A stretch of 64,000 nt of DNA from Sphingomonas sp. (lineage in GTDB: Bacteria > Pseudomonadota > Alphaproteobacteria > Sphingomonadales > Sphingomonadaceae), in contig NZ_JAIESM010000035.1 in NCBI RefSeq assembly GCF_019746015.1, forward strand, positions 62,001 through 126,000, in the 5' to 3' direction. This document shows positions 1 to 8,028 of this stretch, piece by piece. Below the pieces are notes generated by a model. It was not told the DNA's origin and searched no databases. It saw nothing but the letters and a program-made list of their open reading frames with translations. Every line of letters begins with the position of its first letter. Position 1 is the stretch's first letter. The translations under genes were made by a program, and so were the position numbers.

Positions 1-154
1 GGCGGATCGCGGCGCGAGTTTCGGCCACCGCGCTTTGGGTGACCGCGCAGCTGTTCACCACCACCCGGTCGCGCCCGGCCGCCAGCGTGCGGATGCTCTC
101 GCTTTCTGCGGCGTTCAGGCGGCAACCCAGGGTGATGACATGCGGGGCAGGCAT
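1..154 (-). CDS. mtaB: tRNA (N6-threonylcarbamoyladenosine(37)-C2)-methylthiotransferase MtaB, 5' end only
   Basis: Partial: only the first 51 codons lie in the window and the gene runs off the left edge. The start ATG is at 154-152. The visible part is the N-terminal UPF0004 half of a radical-SAM methylthiotransferase: a beta strand leading to TLGCRLN (Cys11), then VVVNSCAVT (Cys36), the first two of three cysteines that hold the auxiliary Fe-S cluster. The CRLN and SCAVT spellings fit MtaB, which converts t6A to ms2t6A at tRNA position 37, better than MiaB or RimO. The radical-SAM CxxxCxxC motif and TRAM domain are outside the window, so the subfamily call rests on the N-terminus alone. Confidence 0.82.
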   Translation of the reverse strand, partial: MPAPHVITLGCRLNAAESESIRTLAAGRDRVVVNSCAVTQSAVAETRAAIR

Positions 155-195
155 GGCGCGCGTCCTAGGCGCAGCCAGCGGCCAAGTCCACCGGA

Positions 196-1770
196 TCAGG
201 CGGCGGCGACGATCAGCCGCTGCTCCGCCAGCATGCGCCGCGCGCCGGCGGCGGATAGCAGACCACCGAAATGCGCCCCCTGCGCCGAGGCATAGCCCAG
301 CGTCTGCAGCCGTTCGGCGGTGGCTGCATCGGCAACGCCATCGGCACTGGCGGGCAGGTTCAGGCTCTCTGCCAGCCGGGCGATTGCCGTCGTCACCGCC
401 AGGCTTTCACCGCCGGCGACGAGATCAACAGCGAAGCCGCGGTCGAGCTTCAGGCCGTCAAACGCCAGCGCGCGCAGATGGCCGATCGCGGCATAGCCCG
501 TTCCGAAGCGGTCCAGCACCAGCCGCGCGCCCTGCGCCTTCAGGCTGGTGGCCAGCGACTGCGCCAGGGTCAGGTTGTGCATCAGCCCGGCCTCGGTCAG
601 CTGAATGTCGATCCGCTGAGGGGCAAAGCCGCTCTCGCTCAGCAGCTTGAGCAGTTTCTGCGCCGCCCATGGATCGCGCAGCTGTGCCGGTGCGAGGCTG
701 ATCGCGAGCCGCAGCGACGGATCCCAGTCGCGCGCTTGCGCCAGCGCGTGGCGCACCACCGCCTCGAACAGCGGGTCGATCAGCCCGACTTCCTCGGCAA
801 GCGGCATGAACCCGTCCGCCTCGACGGCACCCTGCGCACCTTCCCAGCGGGGCACCACTTCGAAGCCCGCCAGCCGGCCCGTTGCGAGGTCGACCCGGGG
901 CGCGAAGCAGGGCAGGATTGCCCCCTTCGCCACCGCGTCGCGCAGCGCGGCTTCGAACTTGGTCCGCACCTCTAGTGCGCGCGCCATCCCCTCGTCGAAC
1001 CAGGCGCAGCGATTGCTGCCCGTTTCCTTCGCGGCCGATAGCGCCAGGCCCGCCACACGCAGCAATCCTTCGATACCGCTGCTCTCGATGTCAGACCGCG
1101 CAAGGCCGATCGATACCCCCAGCGGCACCTGCACGCCGGCCACCTGAAAGCCGCGCCCGAACCGCGCGAGCATCCGCTCCGCCAGCCGGTCCACGGTTTC
1201 GGGATAGGCGGCATCGAACAGCAGGGCTGCGGCGAAGCTGTCGCTGTTCATCCGCGCCACCACGCACCCAAGCGGCAGCACTTCCGTCACGGCCCGGCCG
1301 ATTTCGGCCAGTGTCTGGTCGCCAAAGCCGGCGCCATGGCGTTCGTTGACCTGCTTCAGGCCGTCAATGTCGAGCAGCATCAGGGCCACGACCTTGCCGC
1401 GCCGCTGCGCCTGGGCAAGGAGCGCAGCACCCTCTTCGGCCAGCGCGCGGCGGTTGCCGAGGCCGGTCAGTGCGTCGGTCGTGCCGAGCAGTCCTGCCCG
1501 CGCGGCGCTTGCCTCATCGGCCAACGCTGCCCGCATCGCGCTGTGCCGGCGCCAGCTGAACAGCAGCAGCGCAACGTTCAGCAGCAGCGCGACCAGCATC
1601 ACCCGGTCGCCCGCCATCGTGCCGGCCATCACGCGGGCGAGCACCAAACTGGCGATCGCGACAAACAGCAAAATGGCGGCGACGATGGTCGCGATCCCCA
1701 GCCGGTCGCGCCGGGGGTCAGCCGGTCCGAGCAGCGCAGGCAGGGCAGAGCGGGGCGCACGATTCTTCAT
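196..1770 (-). CDS. Membrane GGDEF/EAL protein with both catalytic centres degenerate
   Basis: A 524-residue protein with two N-terminal transmembrane segments (about residues 24-48 and 57-73), a GGDEF-fold domain (about 98-255, with DALTGLGNR at 99-107) and an EAL-fold domain (about 275-515). The GGDEF signature is replaced by NSDSF (175-179), so diguanylate cyclase activity is unlikely. In the EAL domain the EAL motif reads EVV (304-306), the metal-binding Asn is Ser358, the next Glu is Gln390, the DD pair is D420-R421, and AEGVE has become ADGVA (476-480). The general fold and Lys441 remain. It is therefore more plausibly a c-di-GMP sensor or protein-interaction module than an enzyme. It is transcribed in the same direction as mtaB, 41 bases away. 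Confidence 0.85.
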   Translation of the reverse strand: MKNRAPRSALPALLGPADPRRDRLGIATIVAAILLFVAIASLVLARVMAGTMAGDRVMLVALLLNVALLLFSWRRHSAMRAALADEASAARAGLLGTTDALTGLGNRRALAEEGAALLAQAQRRGKVVALMLLDIDGLKQVNERHGAGFGDQTLAEIGRAVTEVLPLGCVVARMNSDSFAAALLFDAAYPETVDRLAERMLARFGRGFQVAGVQVPLGVSIGLARSDIESSGIEGLLRVAGLALSAAKETGSNRCAWFDEGMARALEVRTKFEAALRDAVAKGAILPCFAPRVDLATGRLAGFEVVPRWEGAQGAVEADGFMPLAEEVGLIDPLFEAVVRHALAQARDWDPSLRLAISLAPAQLRDPWAAQKLLKLLSESGFAPQRIDIQLTEAGLMHNLTLAQSLATSLKAQGARLVLDRFGTGYAAIGHLRALAFDGLKLDRGFAVDLVAGGESLAVTTAIARLAESLNLPASADGVADAATAERLQTLGYASAQGAHFGGLLSAAGARRMLAEQRLIVAAA

Positions 1771-1818
1771 GCCGCGCTTGTCGCACGGCCGCCCTCAAGG
1801 TCGCGTTAAGCCGGATGG

Positions 1819-1847
1819 TTGCGAAAGGCTGAGCATTACGCTATGCG
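1819..1847 (+). promoter_or_regulatory. Candidate sigma70-type promoter of ffh
   Basis: TTGCGA at 1819-1824 and TATGCG at 1842-1847 are separated by exactly 17 bases in the gap between the divergent GGDEF/EAL gene and ffh. Initiation near 1854 would give a leader of about 118 nt. This is motif matching only. Confidence 0.4.
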
Positions 1848-1857
1848 CGCCGCCGAC

Positions 1858-1931
1858 CGTTCCAAAAGGAGCGCTTGAAGGAAACGCCCAAGGGCGTACA
1901 CGCTGGCCGACGAGGTTTCGTCCGCCGGCGT
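1858..1931 (+). promoter_or_regulatory. Structured 5' leader of ffh: three consecutive hairpins
   Basis: Three inverted repeats follow one another between the candidate promoter and the ffh ribosome binding site. 1858-1873 is CGTTCC/GGAGCG around AAAA, with one G-T pair. 1884-1897 is ACGCC/GGCGT around CAAG. 1900-1931 is an 8-bp stem (1900-1907 with 1924-1931), a C-C mismatch, then a 5-bp stem (1909-1913 with 1918-1922) around GGTT. The SD AGGAG at 1961-1965 lies just downstream. I do not recognise a known riboswitch or the 4.5S RNA consensus in it. Confidence 0.45.
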
Positions 1932-1971
1932 TTCTTGCGTTTCACACGAATCGGTCAAACAGGAGCTTTTG

Positions 1972-3468
1972 ATGTTCGATAGCCTAAGCGATCGGCTTGG
2001 CCAGGTATTCGACAGGCTGCGCGGCCGTGGCGCGCTGACCGAGGCAGACGTGCGCGCCGCGATGCGCGAGGTCCGCATCGCGTTGCTCGAAGCCGATGTG
2101 GCGCTGCCGGTCGCGCGCGACTTTGTCGACAAGGTTACCGAACAGGCCGTTGGCCAGCAGGTGCTGCGCTCGGTCACGCCGGGGCAACAGGTCGTCAAGA
2201 TCGTCAATGACGCGCTCACCGAAATGCTGGGCGGCGGCGAGGCGGAACTGGCGATCGAAGTGGCGCCGCCGGCCGTCATCATGATGGTCGGCCTGCAGGG
2301 TTCGGGCAAGACGACGACCACCGCCAAGATCGCCAAGCGGCTCGCCGCGCGCGATCGCAAGAAGGTGCTGATGGCGTCGCTCGACGTCAATCGCCCGGCC
2401 GCGCAGGAACAGCTGGCAACGCTGGGCCAGCAGGTCGAGGTGGCGACGCTGCCGATCATTGCCGGGCAGCAGCCCGTCGATATCGCCCGCCGCGCGATGC
2501 AGGCGGCCAAGCTGCAGGGCTATGACGTGCTGCTGCTCGACACCGCCGGGCGCCTGCACGTCGACCAGGCGCTGATGGACGAGATGAAGGCGGTGGCCGG
2601 CATTGCCCATCCGCACGAGATTCTGCTCGTCGTCGATGCGCTCACCGGCCAGGACGCGGTCAACGTTGCCCAGAATTTCAGCGAGCAGGTGCCACTGACC
2701 GGCGTGGTGCTCACCCGGATGGACGGTGACGCGCGCGGCGGTGCGGCACTGTCGATGCGCGCGGTGACGGGCAAGCCGATCAAGTTTGCCGGCACCGGCG
2801 AAAAGATGGACGCGCTGGAAAGCTTCCATCCCGGCCGCGTCGCCGGGCGCATTCTGGGCATGGGCGACGTGGTCAGCCTGGTCGAAAAGGCGGCCGAGGC
2901 GATCCAGCAGGAAGATGCCGAACGCATGGCCCGCCGGCTGGCCAAGGGCGAGTTCGACATGAACGACCTGAAGGGCCAGTTGCAGCAGATGCGCCGGATG
3001 GGCGGGCTGGGCGCGCTGGCCGGCATGATCCCGGGGATGAAGAAGGCGCAGGCCGCGATGGCAGCCGGCGCGCTGGACGAGCGGCTGCTGGTGCGGATGG
3101 AAGCGATGATCGGCTCGATGACGCCCAAGGAGCGCAGCAAGCCCGAACTGCTCAACGCCAAGCGCAAGATCCGCGTCGCCAAGGGCAGCGGCACCACCGT
3201 GCAGGACGTCAACCGGTTGCTGAAGATGCACCAGGAAATGGCAACCGCGATGAAGCGGCTGAAGAAGATGGGTGGCCTGCGCGGGATGATGGCGATGCTG
3301 GGCCAGGGCGGCGGCGGCATGGCCGGCATGGGCGAGGCGATGGGCGGCCCCGAGCTTGGCGATATGATGGGCAAGATCGGCGCCGGCATGGGCCCCGGCG
3401 GTCCGCTCCCCGGCATGCCCAAATTGCCGCCGGGCTTTCAGAATTTCGTGAAGACCAAGAAGAAATAG
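1972..3468 (+). CDS. ffh: Signal recognition particle protein Ffh (SRP54)
   Basis: Binds 4.5S RNA and signal sequences of nascent inner-membrane proteins and delivers ribosomes to FtsY. The 498-residue protein has the N bundle, then the G domain with P-loop GLQGSGKTTT near residue 106, the DTAGR motif near 189 and TRMDGDARGG near 247, then the methionine-rich M domain from about residue 325. The C-terminal tail is very rich in Met, Gly and Pro. The ATG at 1972 is chosen over the TTG three bases earlier because AGGAG at 1961-1965 is then 6 bases upstream. It leads the ffh-rpsP-rimM-trmD-rplS run and sits behind an unusual hairpin-rich leader. Confidence 0.98.
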   Translation: MFDSLSDRLGQVFDRLRGRGALTEADVRAAMREVRIALLEADVALPVARDFVDKVTEQAVGQQVLRSVTPGQQVVKIVNDALTEMLGGGEAELAIEVAPPAVIMMVGLQGSGKTTTTAKIAKRLAARDRKKVLMASLDVNRPAAQEQLATLGQQVEVATLPIIAGQQPVDIARRAMQAAKLQGYDVLLLDTAGRLHVDQALMDEMKAVAGIAHPHEILLVVDALTGQDAVNVAQNFSEQVPLTGVVLTRMDGDARGGAALSMRAVTGKPIKFAGTGEKMDALESFHPGRVAGRILGMGDVVSLVEKAAEAIQQEDAERMARRLAKGEFDMNDLKGQLQQMRRMGGLGALAGMIPGMKKAQAAMAAGALDERLLVRMEAMIGSMTPKERSKPELLNAKRKIRVAKGSGTTVQDVNRLLKMHQEMATAMKRLKKMGGLRGMMAMLGQGGGGMAGMGEAMGGPELGDMMGKIGAGMGPGGPLPGMPKLPPGFQNFVKTKKK

Positions 3469-3507
3469 GGCTTTTTGCCCGGTTGTTTAAGGAAAGAAGG
3501 ACAGAAT

Positions 3508-3957
3508 ATGGCACTGAGCATTCGTTTGTCGCGCGGCGGTTCGAAGAAGCGCCCTTATTACCGGGTCGTCGTCGCCGATGCGCGCGCACCGCGCGATGGC
3601 CGCTTCATCGAGAAGATCGGCACCTATAACCCGCTGCTCGCCAAGGACAGCCCGGAGCGCGTGAAGCTGGACAATGACCGCGCCGCGCACTGGCTGAAGA
3701 TGGGTGCGCAGCCGACCGACCGTGTCGCGCGCTTCCTCGACGCCGCCGGCATCCGTGAGCGTGCGGCCCGCAACAATCCGAAGAAGGCCGAACCCGGCGA
3801 CAAGGCCAAGGAACGCGCCGAGGAGCGCGCCGAGAAGCTGAAGGCCGCTGAGGAAGCCGCTGCCGCCGCCGCGAGCGCGCCGGTGGAAGAAGCGCCTGCT
3901 GAAGAGGCACCGGCTGCAGAAGCGCCCGCCGAAGAAGCACCGGCCGCCGACGCCTGA
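3508..3957 (+). CDS. rpsP: 30S ribosomal protein S16
   Basis: A small-subunit protein that binds 16S rRNA early in assembly. The 149-residue product begins [11 protein letters not shown] and continues with the S16 strand [14 protein letters not shown]; the core fold ends near residue 80. GAAGG at 3496-3500 sets the ATG at 3508, ruling out the longer in-frame start at 3475. After the core comes a lysine/glutamate-rich helix and then a C-terminal tail of repeated [10 protein letters not shown] units (about the last 25 residues), a low-complexity extension of the kind seen in other alphaproteobacterial S16. It lies 39 bases after ffh and abuts rimM. Confidence 0.97.
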   Translation: MALSIRLSRGGSKKRPYYRVVVADARAPRDGRFIEKIGTYNPLLAKDSPERVKLDNDRAAHWLKMGAQPTDRVARFLDAAGIRERAARNNPKKAEPGDKAKERAEERAEKLKAAEEAAAAAASAPVEEAPAEEAPAAEAPAEEAPAADA

Positions 3958-3958
3958 T

Positions 3959-4435
3959 ATGCGGCCCGATCAGCCCGTCACGCTGGCCGTCGTCATCGGC
4001 GCGCACGGCGTGACGGGCGAGGTGCGGTTGAAAAGCTTTGCCGACGATCTGGCGCGCTATGCCAGCTTCAACGCCGGCGCGCTGACGCTGATGAAGCTGC
4101 GCGCCGGCAGCAACGGCATCATCGCCCGCTTTGCCGAAATCGCAGACCGCAACGCCGCGGAGGCGCTGCGCGGCACCGCGCTCACCGTGCCCCGTGCCGA
4201 GCTGCCCGCTTTGGCACCCGGCGAATATTATCATGTCGACCTGATCGGCCTGGCTGCGGAAAACGACGCGGGCGAGGCGCTTGGCCATGTCGTGGCGGTC
4301 GAGAATTTCGGCGCGGGCGACGTGATCGAGATCGAACAGGCCGATGGCCGCCGCTTCATGGTGCCGATGCGGCCCGACGCCGTGCCCGAATGGGATGAGG
4401 CGCGGCTGGTGATCAGCCGGGCCTATCTGGGCTGA
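3959..4435 (+). CDS. rimM: Ribosome maturation factor RimM
   Basis: Assists maturation of the 30S head by binding S19 near the 3' major domain of 16S rRNA. At 158 residues it is slightly short for the family. The N-terminal RimM domain starts at VTLAVVIGAHGVTGEVRLKSF, and the C-terminal PRC barrel begins at the YYHVDLIGL segment near residue 90. The ATG follows the rpsP stop by one base, so translation is probably coupled. Gene order rpsP-rimM-trmD-rplS is standard for the phylum. Confidence 0.95.
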   Translation: MRPDQPVTLAVVIGAHGVTGEVRLKSFADDLARYASFNAGALTLMKLRAGSNGIIARFAEIADRNAAEALRGTALTVPRAELPALAPGEYYHVDLIGLAAENDAGEALGHVVAVENFGAGDVIEIEQADGRRFMVPMRPDAVPEWDEARLVISRAYLG

Positions 4436-4453
4436 GGGTTACTGGCACAGTCG

Positions 4454-5185
4454 ATGACCTTCGCCGCGACCATCCTCACCCTCTATCCGGAGATGTTTCC
4501 CGGGCCGCTCGGTACATCGCTGGCCGGGCGGGCGCTGGGGGAAGGGCGCTGGGCGCTCGATACGGTCAACATCCGCGATTTCGCCACCGACAAGCACCGC
4601 ACCGTTGATGATACGCCGGCAGGCGGCGGCGCGGGCATGGTGCTGCGCGCCGATATCGTTGCCGCCGCGCTGGACAGCGTTGCCGATGCCCGACCGATCG
4701 TGGCGATGACGCCGCGTGGCAGGCCGCTCACCCAGGCGCGGGTGCGGGCGCTGGCGGAGGGACCCGGCGTCACTATCCTGTGCGGCCGGTTCGAGGGGTT
4801 TGACGAGCGCCTGTTCGAGGCACGGCCGCAGATCGAACCGCTGTCGATCGGCGACTATATCCTGTCCGGCGGGGAAATGGCGGCGCTGTTGCTGCTAGAC
4901 GCTTGCATTCGGCTGTTGCCGGGCGTAATGGGCGCGCCTTCAAGCGGGGATGACGAGAGCTTCGAGACGGGGCTGCTCGAATATCCGCATTACACCCGGC
5001 CCGTTACCTGGGAAGGGCGCACGATCCCTGAAGTGCTGCGATCGGGGGATCATGCGAAAATCGCGGCCTGGCGCCATGCCAGAGCTGTCGAGGATACACG
5101 GCTAAGGCGGCCGGACCTGTGGGAGCGCCATGAGGGCGCTCGGGTCCAGCCGCCCTCTGGTGCGCGGCGACAAGAGGACGAGTAA
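4454..5185 (+). CDS. trmD: tRNA (guanine-N1-)-methyltransferase TrmD
   Basis: Makes m1G at position 37 of tRNAs carrying G36, preventing +1 frameshifts. The 243-residue SPOUT enzyme shows [20 protein letters not shown] at the N-terminus, the substrate loop [12 protein letters not shown] near residue 52, and the knotted AdoMet site [12 protein letters not shown] (about 108-119) followed by [10 protein letters not shown] (about 133-142). It ends with the usual basic helix ([17 protein letters not shown]). The gap to rimM is 18 bases and to rplS 3 bases. Confidence 0.97.
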   Translation: MTFAATILTLYPEMFPGPLGTSLAGRALGEGRWALDTVNIRDFATDKHRTVDDTPAGGGAGMVLRADIVAAALDSVADARPIVAMTPRGRPLTQARVRALAEGPGVTILCGRFEGFDERLFEARPQIEPLSIGDYILSGGEMAALLLLDACIRLLPGVMGAPSSGDDESFETGLLEYPHYTRPVTWEGRTIPEVLRSGDHAKIAAWRHARAVEDTRLRRPDLWERHEGARVQPPSGARRQEDE

Positions 5186-5188
5186 GCC

Positions 5189-5560
5189 ATGAACATCATT
5201 CAGCAGCTCGAAGCCGAGCAGATTGCCAAGCTGACCAGCGCCAAGAAGATTCCCGAATTCCGCCCCGGCGACACGCTGAAAGTGGGCGTGAAGGTGGTCG
5301 AAGGCGAGCGCACCCGCGTGCAGAATTACGAAGGCGTATGCATTGCCCGCTCGAACAAGGGCATGGGCAGCAACTTCACCGTCCGCAAGATTTCGTTCGG
5401 CGAAGGCGTCGAGCGCGTTTTCCCGCTCTATTCGCCCAACATCGAGTCGATCGAAGTGGTGCGCAAGGGTGTGGTGCGCCGCGCCAAGCTCTATTATCTG
5501 CGCGGTCGCCGCGGCAAGTCGGCCCGCATCGCCGAGCGCCGCGACACCAAGGGCGAATAA
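5189..5560 (+). CDS. rplS: 50S ribosomal protein L19
   Basis: A 123-residue large-subunit protein at the subunit interface. Recognised from [11 protein letters not shown], the [13 protein letters not shown] strand, [37 protein letters not shown] and the basic C-terminus [15 protein letters not shown]. It is the last gene of the translation operon and is followed after 25 bases by a strong intrinsic terminator. Length and sequence are standard. Confidence 0.98.
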   Translation: MNIIQQLEAEQIAKLTSAKKIPEFRPGDTLKVGVKVVEGERTRVQNYEGVCIARSNKGMGSNFTVRKISFGEGVERVFPLYSPNIESIEVVRKGVVRRAKLYYLRGRRGKSARIAERRDTKGE

Positions 5561-5585
5561 GCCCTTTCGCTCAGCTGACCGATCA

Positions 5586-5627
5586 GGCGGCGCGGGGTGC
5601 TTTCACGGCCCCCGCGCCGCCTTTTTT
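5586..5627 (+). terminator. Intrinsic terminator of the ffh-rplS operon
   Basis: A perfect 12-bp GC stem, GGCGGCGCGGGG (5586-5597) with CCCCGCGCCGCC (5610-5621), has a 12-base loop and is followed directly by six Ts (5622-5627). Confidence 0.93.
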
Positions 5628-5716
5628 CGTGGATTGCCGAAGCGCCCCGGTCAGGCCTTTACGCGCCGCGCGCCACCCGCAATAAGCCGTGCCGATGAGA
5701 GCACGGGAGATGGACG

Positions 5717-7954
5717 ATGCGGGGGCTTTTGGGGGCTGCGGGCGCTATGGCGCTGATGATGGCGGGCACCGCCATGGCTGAGGCACCGCAGAGCCCGGCC
5801 GCGGCCGAACCGCTGACGCTGAAGCGCGTCTTTGCCAGCCCCGATCTGGCCGGGCCGCAGCCGCGCGCGCTGAAACTGTCGCCCGATGGCGCGCTGCTAA
5901 CGTCGCTGCGCCCGCGCGCCGATGAGAAGGAGCGCTTCGACCTGTGGGCGCTCGACACCAAGACCGGGCGTGAATGGATGCTGGTCGATTCCAAGGCAAT
6001 CGGCTCGGGCGCCGAGCTTTCCGAAGCTGAGAAGATGCAGCGCGAGCGGGCGCGCATTGGCGGGTCGCGCGGCATCGTGGCCTATGACTGGGCGCCGGAT
6101 GGCAAAGCGATCCTGGTGCCGCTGGATGGCGACCTGTTCCTGGCGACGCTGGATGGCAAGGTTACGCGGCTGACCGAAACCAGCGCCGGCGAGCTGAACC
6201 CTGCGATCAGCCCCAAGGGTGGCTATGTCAGCTTCGTGCGCGACCAGAATCTGTTCGTGCAGCCGTTGAAAGGCGCCGCCGCCTGGGCCGCGACGCAGGG
6301 CGGGGGCGGCACCGTCCATTGGGGCGAGGCGGAATTCGTCGCGCAGGAAGAGATTGACCGGCGCACCGGCTATTGGTGGTCGCCCGATGACAAGCGCATC
6401 GCCGTCGCCCGGTTCGACGAGGCACCCGTGGGCATCGTCACCCGCACCGCGATCGGCGCGGAAGGAACGCGCACCTTCGACCAGCGCTATCCGGCCGCCG
6501 GCACCGCCAATGCGGTGGTGGAACTTTACGTCATCAATCCTGACGGCAGCGGCCGCGTGAAGGTGGATCTGGGCACCGATACCGACGTCTATCTCGCCCG
6601 CGTCGACTGGACGCCCGACGGCAAGACGTTGCTCGTGCAGCGCCAGAGCCGCGACCAGAAGACGCTCGACATGCTCGCGGTCGACCCGGCAACCGGCGCC
6701 GCGCGCATCCTGTTCACCGAGCGTGCCGGCGCGCGCAGCTGGATCAACCTGAGCGACGCCTATCGCCCGCTGAAGGACGGATCGCTGATCTGGCGGTCGG
6801 AACGGAGCGGCTATGGCCACCTCTATCGCTTCCACAAGGGTAGCTGGACAGCGCTGACCAGCGGCGATTGGGTGGTGCAGGCGCTCGCCGGGGTGGATGA
6901 GTCGCGCGGCAAACTCTATTTCGCCGGCAACCGGGACGGCGTGCTCGAGCAGCATCTCTATGCGCTCGATTATATGAAGGGCGGCGCGCCGGAACGGCTG
7001 ACCGAGGCCGGCTGGTGGAACAACGCGGCAATGGACGGCGCCGGCACCCGCGCCATCATCGCGCGGTCGAACCCGAACCAGCCAACCCAGGTCTATCTGG
7101 CCGACAGCAGCGGCAAGCGCATCGCCTGGATCAACGAAAATGCGGTGAAGCCCGGGCACCCCTATCACCCCTATCTCGCGCAGCACCGCCCGCGCGAATT
7201 CGGCACGATCAAGGCCGCCGATGGCTCCACGCTCTACTGGGAGATGATCACCCCCAAGCTGGAACCCGGTAAGCGTTACCCGGTCTTCTTCCAGCATTAT
7301 GGCGGCCCCGGCACCGGGCAGCAGGTGACGCGCGGCTGGAACGGGGCGCTGGCCCAGTATCTGGTCTCGCGCGGCTATATCTATTTCCAGATCGACAATC
7401 GCGGCTCCTATAATCGCGGCAAGGCGTTCGAGGACCAGATTTATCACGCGATGGGCAGCGTGGAGGTGGCCGATCAGCTTGCCGGCGCCGCCTTCCTGAA
7501 GCAGCAGCCCTTTGTCGATCCCAAACGGATTGCGACCTATGGCTGGTCCTATGGCGGCTATATGACGCTGAAACTGCTGGGCGCGGCACCCGGCGTGTTC
7601 GCGGCGGGCATTTCGGGCGCGCCCGTTTCCAAATGGCAGCTTTACGACACCCATTATACCGAGCGCTATCTGGGCGACCCGCGCACCGACCCGGCAAGCT
7701 ATCAGCGGTCCAATGCGATAGACGATGCCGCAAAGATCGCCGACCCGCTGCTGCTGATCCACGGCATGTCGGATGACAATGTCGTGCTCGACCATTCAAC
7801 GGCGGTTGCAGCCGCAATGCAGCATGGCGCGCGCCCGTTCGAGATGATGTTCTATCCCGGGCAGACGCACCGCGTGGGCGGCCCCGGCGTCAGCGAGCAT
7901 CTTTGGACGACGATCCTCAATTTCCTCGACCGGCACATGCCGCCGGCAAATTAA
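5717..7954 (+). CDS. Secreted prolyl oligopeptidase family peptidase (S9B, dipeptidyl peptidase IV-like)
   Basis: Predicted to release N-terminal dipeptides from peptides outside the cytoplasm. The 745-residue protein starts with a signal peptide (MRGLLGAAGAMALMMAGTAMA), then a DPP-IV beta-propeller (about 50-490) with the family segment EAEFVAQEEIDRRTGYWWSP, whose Glu pair normally binds the substrate amino terminus. The C-terminal alpha/beta hydrolase domain has Ser611 in GWSYGG, an Asp at 686/687 (SDDN) and His718 (QTHRV). This is full length with an intact triad. The SD is GGGAG upstream of the ATG. It has its own gap after the rplS terminator, so it is probably transcribed separately. 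Confidence 0.93.
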   Translation: MRGLLGAAGAMALMMAGTAMAEAPQSPAAAEPLTLKRVFASPDLAGPQPRALKLSPDGALLTSLRPRADEKERFDLWALDTKTGREWMLVDSKAIGSGAELSEAEKMQRERARIGGSRGIVAYDWAPDGKAILVPLDGDLFLATLDGKVTRLTETSAGELNPAISPKGGYVSFVRDQNLFVQPLKGAAAWAATQGGGGTVHWGEAEFVAQEEIDRRTGYWWSPDDKRIAVARFDEAPVGIVTRTAIGAEGTRTFDQRYPAAGTANAVVELYVINPDGSGRVKVDLGTDTDVYLARVDWTPDGKTLLVQRQSRDQKTLDMLAVDPATGAARILFTERAGARSWINLSDAYRPLKDGSLIWRSERSGYGHLYRFHKGSWTALTSGDWVVQALAGVDESRGKLYFAGNRDGVLEQHLYALDYMKGGAPERLTEAGWWNNAAMDGAGTRAIIARSNPNQPTQVYLADSSGKRIAWINENAVKPGHPYHPYLAQHRPREFGTIKAADGSTLYWEMITPKLEPGKRYPVFFQHYGGPGTGQQVTRGWNGALAQYLVSRGYIYFQIDNRGSYNRGKAFEDQIYHAMGSVEVADQLAGAAFLKQQPFVDPKRIATYGWSYGGYMTLKLLGAAPGVFAAGISGAPVSKWQLYDTHYTERYLGDPRTDPASYQRSNAIDDAAKIADPLLLIHGMSDDNVVLDHSTAVAAAMQHGARPFEMMFYPGQTHRVGGPGVSEHLWTTILNFLDRHMPPAN

Positions 7955-8028
7955 ACCGCGCCGGCTGACTCGACAGGTGCGCACCAGCGCCTATGTCAGC
8001 CGGGCAGAGAAACGCAAAGGCAAAGACC

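Noticed and set aside
1836..1971. 4.5S (SRP) RNA gene upstream of ffh
   Set aside because: The conserved GGTCAGG / GGAAGCAGCC internal loop and GGAA tetraloop are not present; the hairpins differ in order and size.
5897..7795. Long open frame antisense to the DPP-IV-like gene (also opposite ffh, lipA/pyrB and TonB receptor 2)
   Set aside because: These frames stay open because of GC-rich codon usage; their translations are rich in His/Arg/Ala with no domains, and the sense genes are certain.
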